NCBI RefSeq assembly: GCF_013179805.1
Contig: NZ_SRRZ01000108.1
Span: 1-26,751, forward strand
Direction of reading: 5' to 3'
Length of the DNA: 26,751 nucleotides
Source: Microcoleus asticus IPMA8
GTDB lineage: Bacteria > Cyanobacteriota > Cyanobacteriia > Cyanobacteriales > Microcoleaceae
Both the position numbers and the translations under genes were made by a program. Shown here in pieces: positions 10,201-16,073 of this stretch. The notes below the pieces were generated by a model. That model was not told the DNA's origin and ran no database searches. It was given only the letters and a program-made list of their open reading frames with translations. Numbering within the stretch: position 1 is the stretch's first letter; each line of letters starts with the position of its first letter.

Positions 10201-10311
10201 AATATTAGCTACTAAATTTTTATATTTTTCTTCGCTGCTTAGCAAAGATGAGCCGTCTTCGTTATTGCGATCGCCGTTCTTAAATTTAGAAGAATTCGAG
10301 GAAATTTGCAT
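7234..10311 (-). CDS. Multi-PAS sensor histidine kinase
   Basis: A 1025-residue kinase, with the start taken as the ATG at 10311 (MQISSNSSKF). The frame is open ten codons further to a TTG at 10341, and neither start has a clear ribosome site. Five PAS domains follow one another, each ending in the typical DITxRK linker: about residues 30-185, 190-315, 320-440, 445-570 and 575-695. Then comes a histidine kinase with His742 in GVAHEINNP, an N-box (NIIGNAIDA), DNGPG and KGTGLGLSIS. No membrane helices and no receiver domain are visible, so it is probably a soluble sensor acting on an unlinked regulator. The PAS cores lack an obvious heme- or flavin-binding signature that I can assign by eye. 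Its kinase half closely resembles that of the 1829-residue protein upstream. Confidence 0.92.
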   Translation of the reverse strand: MQISSNSSKFKNGDRNNEDGSSLLSSEEKYKNLVANIPGAVYHCTCDCTSPDGELTRTMAFLSDAVQEISGYPSSDFINDRVRSFSSIIHPQDRKNVDATVKKSVATRTPYILKYRIVRADGEISWVYEKGQAVCCEAQEGRGRQEIEGEIEGFLSAVVSPVSPIASSLCRVVYLDGVILDITERKRAEENLRNTQDFLNAVLQNLPISVFIKDAVEQKFIYWNTASEELFGYSRDEVLLNNAADLLESDHANYLQAQDLEVLATRKGVDLPEQTIELPHRGKRILHTKKVPLFDDSGAPKYILGIAEDITESKKNETELSRLAIVAQKTQNGVIITDAQGCIEWVNEGFTRISGYVLAEMQGKKPGDVLQGAQTDPLTIAQLRSALAAGVPFNQEIYNYKKDGNGYWVALSIAPIYQETGELEGFIAVHTDITDRKQAEETLRERENYYRCIVETASEGVWMFDSESITTFANSRMAEMLGYTVEEMLGRSLFEFIDCDCRKIAESYVQRRREGIRERHDFKFTRKDGSHLWAIVSATPMFDAEGEFSGVLRMITDISDRKQAEAELRQTLKELEFEKFALDQSAIVSNTDEFGAITYVNDQFCELFKYSREELIGKTHRLVNSGYHPADFFKKLWSTIRQGKVWRGEMKNQAKDGTLFWLDTTIVPCLNTSGEPHQYVAIRKDITNRKHAEEAVQLSESQLRSKNQELAKALRDVHKTQSMMVQNEKMVSLGQLVAGVAHEINNPVSFIYGNVMHANDYFKDLLKMLQLYQQEYPHPTAAIKQEIEEIDLNFMLKDLPNLLNSMKMGAERIRQIVLSLKNFSRLDEAEQKQVDIHEGIESTLLILQHRLKETAGHPKITLLKQFGNLPRVQCYAGQLNQVFMNIIGNAIDAVEEAMETGQWAEGELAPIPYCPSPTLRICTDVKYEQDTLRQADSAVSDDSIRHPSHIVIRIADNGPGIPIDVHKRLFDPFFTTKEPGKGTGLGLSISYQIVVEKHGGVLRCDSAPGQGTEFAIEIPVIKIVS

Positions 10312-10500
10312 GATTTTTTTCACTTGTGAGTGCGAAAGCAAGTGTTAAAGTAGATGACCCTATAAAAAGTAAATTTAATTTCCGAAAAAATTCGTTATAA
10401 ACTAATATAGTACAAAATTAGTTCTGCGAACATTCAGAAAATTTGAGGGTGGTTAATAGGTAAAGCTAATCAACGCTAGAAATGTAGAAAACAGTTCGGC

Positions 10501-10666
10501 AACGGATTTAACGGATGGATGTTGCACCATTCTCAATAAGGCTTTTAGGGGCGGGCTAGAAAATCCCACCCCACAAGAAATTCATTATTTGTGGAAAACG
10601 CCCGAAAGCCTGTTAAGCGAGAATGGTGCAAAATGTGAGTTTAACGGATTTAACGGATGGATGTTG
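10501..10666. repeat. 24-bp direct repeat pair flanking a MITE-like element
   Basis: The sequence starting AACGGATTTAACGGATGGAT and ending GTTG occurs at 10501-10524 and exactly again at 10643-10666, 142 bases apart. Each copy itself contains AACGGAT twice. The element at 10522-10632 lies between them, with its left end overlapping the last bases of copy 1. Confidence 0.85.
10522..10632. mobile_element. MITE-like element, copy 2
   Basis: A 111-base element with 13-bp terminal inverted repeats: TTGCACCATTCTC (10522-10534) and GAGAATGGTGCAA (10620-10632, allowing one base of slack). Inside are GGGGCGGGC (10548-10556) and CCCACCCCAC (10565-10574), a hairpin module that recurs in the opposite orientation at 12065-12089, and a right arm identical over 30 bases to the element at 6685-6714. 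It has no coding capacity. Calling it mobile is inference from the repeat structure. Confidence 0.55.
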
Positions 10667-10699
10667 AGGTTTGAGGCAAAGAGGGAAGATTTTCCCACG

Positions 10700-10751
10700 C
10701 CACTCTCCCACTCCCCCACTCCTACTATCCCACTCCCCCACTCCCCCACTC
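10700..10751. repeat. C/T-rich octamer tandem repeat (CCCCCACT)
   Basis: CCACTC-type motifs recur with spacing 8, 8, 6, 8, 8, 8 over about 50 bases, giving an almost pure polypyrimidine tract on the plus strand. It ends about 55 bases before the ndbB start. It may affect the ndbB leader or promoter, or be a neutral repeat. Confidence 0.7.
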
Positions 10752-10805
10752 TCGTTACAATAAGATAAGTTGCCTTGCTACCGATCGCCCCTCAAACAAA
10801 ACACC

Positions 10806-11999
10806 ATGACTCAACAACAACCCCGGATTTGCATTCTCGGCGGAGGCTTCGGCGGACTCTACACAGCCCTGCGCTTGAGTCAGTTACCCTTCTCCCCAAC
10901 CGAAAAACCCGAAATTGTCTTAGTTGACCGCCGCGATAGATTTTTGTTTGTTCCCCTGCTGTACGAACTCCTAACCGGCGAACTCCAAACCTGGGAAATT
11001 GCCCCACCGTTTGCCGAAGTCTTGCAAAAAACAGGTGTGCGCTTTTGTCAAGGTACTGTCTCCGGCATCGATGTGGAGGAAAAGCGAGTGCAGTTGCACG
11101 ACGGGCCAGAAATTCCTTGCGATCGCCTAGTTTTAGCTTTAGGCGGCGAAACCCCCCTAGATATGGTCAAGGGTGCGGTTGAATACGCTTACTCGTTTCG
11201 CACCCTCGATGACGCCTACCGCTTAGAAGAAAGACTGCGATTTTTAGAAGCCAGCAACACCGACAAAATTCGGGTTGCGATCGTCGGCGCCGGTTATTCG
11301 GGAGTAGAATTAGCTTGTAAATTAGCCGATCGACTCGGAGACAAAGGTCGCGTGCGGTTAGTCGAGCAAAGCGACAGGATTCTGCAGACATCACCCGAGT
11401 TTAACCGCGAAGCCGCCACCAAAGCTTTAGACAAACGGAAAGTGTGGATCGACTTAGAAACAACTGTAGAGGCGATCGAAGCGGACACAATATCCTTACT
11501 TTACAAAGGACAATTAGATGTTCTCCCCGTAGACATAGTATTGTGGACAGTAGGAACTCAAGTTAGTCAAGCAGTGCGATCGCTACCCCTCAAACAAAAC
11601 CGCCGCGGTCAATTAACAGTCAATCCGACAATGCAAATTATCGACCATCCAGACATATTTGCCTTGGGAGACTTAGCAGAATGTCAGGATGCAACAGGTC
11701 AAAAAGTCCCCGCAACAGCCCAAACAGCCTTCCAGCAAGCTGACTACACCGCCTGGAACATTTGGGCCTCCCTCACCGGCCGCCCATTACTTCCTTTCCG
11801 CTATCAGCCGCTAGGAGAAATGATGACATTAGGAATTGACAACGCCACCCTAGCCGGTGTAGGAATTCAACTCGACGGACAACTAGCCCACATTGCTCGC
11901 CGTTTAGCTTATCTCTATCGGATGCCAACATTTGACCATCAACTAAAAGTTGGTTTCAATTGGATTAGCAAGCCGATTCAAGAGTTGCTTAAAAGCTAA
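10806..11999 (+). CDS. ndbB: NAD(P)H:quinone-type flavoprotein, NdbB-like (demethylphylloquinone reductase)
   Basis: A 397-residue FAD/NAD(P) oxidoreductase of the type-2 NADH dehydrogenase family. The start is the ATG at 10806 (MTQQQPRICILGGGFGG), since the longer TTG frame adds 12 residues before the conserved N-terminus. Residues 11-16 are the FAD-binding GGGFGG; VAIVGAGYSGVELA (about 157-170) is the second dinucleotide fold; and IFALGDLAEC (about 285) is the FAD-contacting GD motif. The wording of the N-terminus and of the RPLLPFRYQPLGEM region near the C-terminus matches, from memory, Synechocystis NdbB, shown to reduce demethylphylloquinone before the last methylation of phylloquinone synthesis. 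NdbA or NdbC paralogues are the alternative. No membrane helix is evident; such proteins attach peripherally to membranes. No linked operon partner. Confidence 0.8.
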   Translation: MTQQQPRICILGGGFGGLYTALRLSQLPFSPTEKPEIVLVDRRDRFLFVPLLYELLTGELQTWEIAPPFAEVLQKTGVRFCQGTVSGIDVEEKRVQLHDGPEIPCDRLVLALGGETPLDMVKGAVEYAYSFRTLDDAYRLEERLRFLEASNTDKIRVAIVGAGYSGVELACKLADRLGDKGRVRLVEQSDRILQTSPEFNREAATKALDKRKVWIDLETTVEAIEADTISLLYKGQLDVLPVDIVLWTVGTQVSQAVRSLPLKQNRRGQLTVNPTMQIIDHPDIFALGDLAECQDATGQKVPATAQTAFQQADYTAWNIWASLTGRPLLPFRYQPLGEMMTLGIDNATLAGVGIQLDGQLAHIARRLAYLYRMPTFDHQLKVGFNWISKPIQELLKS

Positions 12000-12024
12000 T
12001 CGATGCTTTTTCAAATTGATTGGC

Positions 12025-12210
12025 AACAGGCAAGATTCCTGTTCCACCAAGATTCAGTTTTTTTGTGGGGTGGGTATCCTGCCCGCCCCTCAGGAACAGG
12101 CAAGATTCCTGTTCCACAAATAATTAGTTTTATTGTTCAGTAACAGGCAAGATGCCTGTTTCACCAAGATTCAGTTTTTTTGTGGGGTGGGCATCCTGCC
12201 CGCCCCTCAG
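12025..12210. repeat. Tandem palindromic repeat: two 69-bp copies with a partial third between
   Basis: Copies at 12025-12093 and 12142-12210 differ at only a few bases; a partial copy (12094-12118) lies between. Each full copy contains a hairpin AACAGG-CAAGATT-CCTGTT and a second hairpin GGGGTGGG-TATCCT-GCCCGCCCC, separated by a run of seven Ts. The changes in the third copy (GGGC, GCCTGTTTC) mostly keep or improve the pairing. It fills the gap between ndbB and the peptidase gene and could also end the ndbB transcript. Confidence 0.8.
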
Positions 12211-12235
12211 CTAGGCAATCTTAGGCACAAAAAAA

Positions 12236-14152
12236 ATGCAAAATCTAACAGTTCAACAGCCAAAAACCGAACTTCCGCCCCTCATTAAGCGCGAGATTCT
12301 CTTCGGCAACCCCGAAAAAACTAGCCCCCGACTTTCACCCGACGGCAAGTATCTCGCCTACATTGCACCAGATGAAAACAACGTTTTGCAAGTGCAATTG
12401 CGTACCGTGGGTCAAGCAGACGATCGCCAACTGACAGCAGATAAAAAACGAGGCATCCGCATCTTTTTCTGGACTTACAGCGGCGAAGAGTTAATTTACC
12501 TCCAAGATGCCGAGGGTGATGAAAACTGGCATTTATTCTCAGTAAATATCCACTCAAATCAGGTTCGCGACTTGACACCATTTCAAGGCGTTCAAGCTCA
12601 GCCGATCGCCTTTGACCGCAACTTCCCCAATGAAATATTAGTGGGAATGAACATCCGCGATCGCAGCAAACACGACGTTTACCGCATCAACCTCAAAAAT
12701 GGTGCAGTTGAATTTGACACCGACAACCCAGGTAACATCGTCGGTTGGACTGCTGACGCCCAATTTCAAGTGCGGGCGGCCACAGCCACAACTGCCGACG
12801 GCGGATCAGAATTGGTGTTTAGGGAAACTGCGGACAAGTCTTGGGAAAGCCTCCGAAGCTGGGGGCCCGATGAGGAAGGCAGTGCCGTCATGTTCTCAGA
12901 AAACGGCAAAATTCTTTACATCATGGGCAATCATGATGCTAACGCCGAACGTTTGATCGCATTAGACTTAGAAACCAAACAAGAAACCGATCTCGCCTCT
13001 GACCCAGAATACGATGTCGGCGGCATTGTCGTACACCCCACCAAGCGAGAGATTCAGGCGGTTTCCTTCTACAAGGACAAGCAAGAGTGGCAGATTTTAG
13101 ACCAAAGCATAGCAGAGGATTTTGAGGCGATCGGCAAATTGGGCCCCGGCGAATTCTCCATCACCAGCCGCAACCTCGCCGATACCACTTGGCTAGTCGC
13201 TTACATCACAGACGACGGCCCAGTTTACTACTATACGTTCGATCGCGCCTCCAAAACCTGCACCTTTCTGTTCAGCAACCAACCCAAACTCGAAGGGCTA
13301 CCGCTATCATCAATGGAACCCATTTCTTACACCGCAAGAGATGGTTTAACGATTCACGGCTACCTGACAAAACCGGTTGGTGTCGCCACACCCGTACCGA
13401 CAGTCTTGCTGGTTCACGGTGGCCCCTGGGCACGCGATACCTGGGGTTACGATCCAGCAGCCCAATGGCTGGCAAACCGAGGTTACGCCGTTTTGCAAAT
13501 CAATTTTCGCGGTTCCACCGGCTACGGCAAAGCCTTTCTCAATGCCGGCAATCGCGAGTGGGGCGCTAAGATGCACGACGACTTGCTAGATGGGGTGAAT
13601 TGGCTTGTAGAAACAGGAATTTCCCAACCAGATAAAATTGCGATTATGGGCGGTTCTTACGGTGGTTATGCTGCCTTAGCGGGATTGACTTTTAGTCCTG
13701 ATGTTTTTGCCTGCGCCGTCGATATTGTCGGACCAAGCAATTTGATTACACTGCTGCAAAGTATTCCCCCTTACTGGGAACCGCTCAAAGCAAATATGTA
13801 TCACCGCGTCGGCAATTTGGAAACAGAACCAGAGTTTCTCAAATCGATCTCGCCTTTATTTTTTGTCGATCGCATCCAGAAACCTTTACTAATCGGCCAA
13901 GGTGCCAACGATCCGCGAGTCAAAGAAGCAGAAAGCGAGCAAATTGTCAATGCCATGAAGCAAGCCGGCAAACCTGTAGAATACGTGCTTTATACAGATG
14001 AAGGACACGGATTTGCGCGCCCGGAAAATCGCCTGCACTTTTATGCGATCGCCGAAGAATTCCTAGCCAAATATTTAGGAGGAAGATTTGAACCTGCGGG
14101 CAACATTGGCAATCATTCTGGTGTGGTGAATCCGCAAACAACTCACAACTGA
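12236..14152 (+). CDS. S9 (prolyl oligopeptidase) family serine peptidase
   Basis: A 638-residue enzyme with an N-terminal WD40/TolB-like beta-propeller (SPRLSPDGKYLAYIAPDE, then repeated strands to about residue 360) and a C-terminal alpha/beta-hydrolase domain. The catalytic triad is visible: Ser474 in GGSYGGY, Asp559 in GANDPRV and His591 in DEGHGF. LLVHGGPWARDTWGY near 390 supplies the oxyanion region. The architecture is that of dipeptidyl/acylaminoacyl-peptidase-like S9C enzymes, which cleave short peptides that fit through the propeller. There is no signal peptide, so it is probably cytosolic, acting in peptide turnover. The ATG follows an A-rich stretch with no strong ribosome site. 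It stands alone between two palindromic repeats. Confidence 0.92.
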   Translation: MQNLTVQQPKTELPPLIKREILFGNPEKTSPRLSPDGKYLAYIAPDENNVLQVQLRTVGQADDRQLTADKKRGIRIFFWTYSGEELIYLQDAEGDENWHLFSVNIHSNQVRDLTPFQGVQAQPIAFDRNFPNEILVGMNIRDRSKHDVYRINLKNGAVEFDTDNPGNIVGWTADAQFQVRAATATTADGGSELVFRETADKSWESLRSWGPDEEGSAVMFSENGKILYIMGNHDANAERLIALDLETKQETDLASDPEYDVGGIVVHPTKREIQAVSFYKDKQEWQILDQSIAEDFEAIGKLGPGEFSITSRNLADTTWLVAYITDDGPVYYYTFDRASKTCTFLFSNQPKLEGLPLSSMEPISYTARDGLTIHGYLTKPVGVATPVPTVLLVHGGPWARDTWGYDPAAQWLANRGYAVLQINFRGSTGYGKAFLNAGNREWGAKMHDDLLDGVNWLVETGISQPDKIAIMGGSYGGYAALAGLTFSPDVFACAVDIVGPSNLITLLQSIPPYWEPLKANMYHRVGNLETEPEFLKSISPLFFVDRIQKPLLIGQGANDPRVKEAESEQIVNAMKQAGKPVEYVLYTDEGHGFARPENRLHFYAIAEEFLAKYLGGRFEPAGNIGNHSGVVNPQTTHN

Positions 14153-14156
14153 AAAA

Positions 14157-14227
14157 GTTTGTAGTGAGGGCTGAAGTCCTCAAACCTAAAATCCTAGGCA
14201 ATCAGGACTAACGTCCTTACTACAAAC
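14157..14227. repeat. 71-bp palindromic repeat with 9-bp terminal inverted repeats
   Basis: GTTTGTAGT (14157-14165) and ACTACAAAC (14219-14227) are exact inverted ends. Inside are two smaller imperfect palindromes, GAGGGCTGAAGTCCTC and GGACTAACGTCC. It begins four bases after the peptidase stop codon, so it probably lies in that mRNA's 3' end. From memory, similar sequences are common in Oscillatoriales genomes. Confidence 0.7.
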
Positions 14228-14230
14228 CCA

Positions 14231-14258
14231 TAACAAATAACAAATAACAAATGACAAA
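14231..14258. repeat. Heptamer tandem repeat (TAACAAA) running into the HAD start codon
   Basis: TAACAAA occurs at 14231, 14238 and 14245, then TGACAAA at 14252. The A at 14251 and the TG of the fourth unit make the ATG of the HAD gene, so the start codon and the first codons are repeat-derived. Confidence 0.75.
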
Positions 14259-14970
14259 AGTAATTTTTTTAGACGCCGCCGGTACACTATTTGACGTTCG
14301 CGGCAGCGTCGGCGAAGTCTACGGAAAATTCGCCCGCAGTTGGGGAATAACAGTTTCTAACGAAGACTTAAATACAGCTTTTTTTCAAAGTTTTGCTGAC
14401 TCAAATCCGATGGCATTTCCGGGAATAGAATTAGCAAAAATTCCCCAACTAGAATTTGAATGGTGGCAAGCAGTTGCCGCGAAAGCTTTTCAAATAGCAG
14501 GCGTTTTCAACCAATTTTCAGACTTTCCCAAATTCTTTGCCGAACTCTACGCTCATTTTGCCACCGCCGAACCTTGGTTTGTCTATCCCGACGTATTGCC
14601 AGCTTTAAATAAGTGGCAGCAACAAGGAATTGAATTAGCAGTAGTATCGAATTTCGATTCCAGAATTTATGCAGTATTAACAGCACTAAATTTAGCTGAA
14701 TATTTCACATCAGTGACAATTTCTACCGAAGTTGGTGCAGCAAAACCCCAGTCTCAAATTTTCACCGCAGCTTTGCAAAAGCACAACTGTATGGCCGAGA
14801 ATGTTTTGCATATCGGCGACAGCTTCAAAGCAGATTATTGCGGTGCTAAAGCCGCTGGATTAAAAGCAATTTGGTTGAACAGACAACAGGAAAAAGTAGA
14901 ATTAGCTAAATTGCCTTTAACTGAAACGAAAATAGAACAGTGCAGCAGCCTTGATTATTTGGTATTTTAA
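14251..14970 (+). CDS. HAD-IA family hydrolase-like protein
   Basis: A 239-residue HAD-superfamily protein. Motif I is FLDAAGTLFDV (nucleophile Asp8); motif II is VVSNFDSR (Ser near 134); motif III is the lysine in GAAKPQSQIF; motif IV is HIGDSFKADYCGAKAAG. The helical cap between motifs I and II places it in subfamily IA, and the overall pattern recalls the REG-2/HDHD3-like group. The residue two after the nucleophile, normally the second Asp of phosphatases, is Ala10 here, as in dehalogenase-like members with DxYGT; so simple phosphatase activity is doubtful. Substrate unknown. It has no clear ribosome-binding site, and its start lies in a heptamer repeat. No linked genes explain its role. 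Confidence 0.85.
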   Translation: MTKVIFLDAAGTLFDVRGSVGEVYGKFARSWGITVSNEDLNTAFFQSFADSNPMAFPGIELAKIPQLEFEWWQAVAAKAFQIAGVFNQFSDFPKFFAELYAHFATAEPWFVYPDVLPALNKWQQQGIELAVVSNFDSRIYAVLTALNLAEYFTSVTISTEVGAAKPQSQIFTAALQKHNCMAENVLHIGDSFKADYCGAKAAGLKAIWLNRQQEKVELAKLPLTETKIEQCSSLDYLVF

Positions 14971-14984
14971 CCTTACAATTTTAG

Positions 14985-15110
14985 CTAACGTACACAATTT
15001 AATAAATCAATTATCTGTAAGGTGCGCGCTGCGCACCTTACCGTTATCTGTAGGGTGCGCACTGCGCACTTTACCGTTATTAACTAACGTACAAGATTTA
15101 ATACATCAAT
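14985..15110. repeat. 27-bp direct repeats bracketing two GGTGCGC hairpins
   Basis: Direct repeats of CTAACGTAC followed by an A/T-rich stretch ending ATCAAT lie at 14985-15011 and 15084-15110 and differ at a few positions. Between them are two hairpins: AAGGTGCGC-GCT-GCGCACCTT (15019-15039, perfect nine-bp stem) and AGGGTGCGC-ACT-GCGCACTTT (15052-15072), each followed by TACCGTTAT. It fills the gap between the HAD and permease genes and ends 36 bases before the permease ATG. Confidence 0.8.
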
Positions 15111-15146
15111 AGCTTTACCCTTATAGGGAGACAGTAGTACCAAATC

Positions 15147-15923
15147 ATGAAAAAAACATCGCTGACAACCATATTAACAGACACAATCACCGTGTTTTGG
15201 GGAGAATGGTTAGATTTGCGAGTCCGAATCCTGCCAGTTGCCGCCGCTGGTTTAGTATCCCCAGTCATTTACATTCTAGCTTTTGGTTTTGGCTTGGGAA
15301 GTTCCTTGCCTAAACCTGCAATTGGCAGCAATTATCTAGAATTTATGCTGCCGGGAATGGTAGCACTCTCATCGATGACAGTAAGTTTTACCGGCACAGT
15401 ATTTTCGATTTGTGGCGAACGCCTTTTTACTAAAACATTTGAGGAATTGCTGTTGCTGCCAGTACACCCGATCGCTTTGCACGCGGGCAAAATGCTAGCA
15501 GGAATATTGCGGGGAATGCTGACTTCAGTTTCTGTGATTTTAGTAGCAGTTTTGTTTACTCAAAAGCTCGTCTTTCTGAATCCACTATTTTTGTTAGTGA
15601 TAATTCTCAACTCCGCTGTATTTGCAGGTCTGGGAGTGATAGTTGGGTTAACCGTAAAATCTCTGGAATCTGTCGGATTGTACAACAATTTTCTGATAAC
15701 TCCCATGTCATTTTTAGGAGCGACGTTTTTCGACCCAGCGTCGCTACCCGTAGCCCTGAAAGGAATAGTTTATCTGTTGCCGTTGACTTATGCCAGCATT
15801 GGATTGAGAGCCGCTGCTTACGATATGGCAAAGTTTCCTTGGTACAGCATACCTGTTTTGTTAGTAGCTGCGATCGCCTTTTCTTTAATCGGCGCCCGTC
15901 AGTTTTCTACCCAGCAAGACTGA
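15147..15923 (+). CDS. ABC-2 type transporter permease
   Basis: A 258-residue integral membrane protein with about six hydrophobic segments (around residues 30-55, 70-90, 110-140, 145-170, 175-200 and 230-250). The order, with a loop FEELLLLPVHPIALHAGKM after the second segment and SFLGATFFDPASLP before the last pair, is typical of ABC-2/NodJ-like permeases, which form the membrane channel of exporters for polysaccharides, lipids or drugs. No ATP-binding subunit is encoded beside it in this window, so the partner must be elsewhere and the substrate is unknown. An AGGGAG at 15125-15130 is 16 bases from the ATG, further than ideal; the start is otherwise well placed before a charged MKKT and the first helix. 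Confidence 0.88.
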   Translation: MKKTSLTTILTDTITVFWGEWLDLRVRILPVAAAGLVSPVIYILAFGFGLGSSLPKPAIGSNYLEFMLPGMVALSSMTVSFTGTVFSICGERLFTKTFEELLLLPVHPIALHAGKMLAGILRGMLTSVSVILVAVLFTQKLVFLNPLFLLVIILNSAVFAGLGVIVGLTVKSLESVGLYNNFLITPMSFLGATFFDPASLPVALKGIVYLLPLTYASIGLRAAAYDMAKFPWYSIPVLLVAAIAFSLIGARQFSTQQD

Positions 15924-15930
15924 AGAAAGC

Positions 15931-15972
15931 CATTAGTCATCGGTCATTGGTCATTAGTCATTAGTCATTAGT
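15931..15972. repeat. Heptamer tandem repeat (CATTAGT, six copies)
   Basis: Six consecutive heptamers: CATTAGT, CATCGGT, CATTGGT, then CATTAGT three times. They start eight bases after the permease stop codon. The reverse complement of this unit (ACTAATG) heads the repeat at 18862. Confidence 0.85.
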
Positions 15973-15997
15973 CCAAAACTTAAATAATAGCGGTAAT

Positions 15998-16015
15998 GTG
16001 CGCGGCCCTGCGCAC
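15998..16015. repeat. GTGCGC/GCGCAC hairpin between convergent genes
   Basis: GTGCGC (15998-16003) pairs with GCGCAC (16010-16015). It lies in the gap between the permease and kinase genes, which converge, and belongs to the same palindrome family as 7209 and 15019. A terminator role is possible but there is no T-run. Confidence 0.5.
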
Positions 16016-16073
16016 CCTACATAATAGCAGTTGTGAGTCCAGGAATCTGGTTATTAGTCATTAAGTATCGGCC

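Larger units (their letters stand above)
10312..10805. other. Repeat-rich divergent intergenic region
   Basis: About 490 bases between the divergent PAS kinase and ndbB genes. It contains a 24-bp direct repeat (10501-10524 and 10643-10666), a MITE-like element between those copies (10522-10632) and an octamer C/T-rich tandem repeat (10700-10750). I see no credible coding frame and no unambiguous promoter, although AT-rich sequence at 10340-10420 would suit the kinase promoter. Confidence 0.7.

Noticed and set aside
10311..10341. TTG start at 10341 for the PAS kinase
   Set aside because: No ribosome site supports it, and the ATG ten codons later is a more usual start; the choice remains uncertain.
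10700..10751. Possible CRISPR-like array
   Set aside because: Units are octamers with no spacers; it is a simple tandem repeat.
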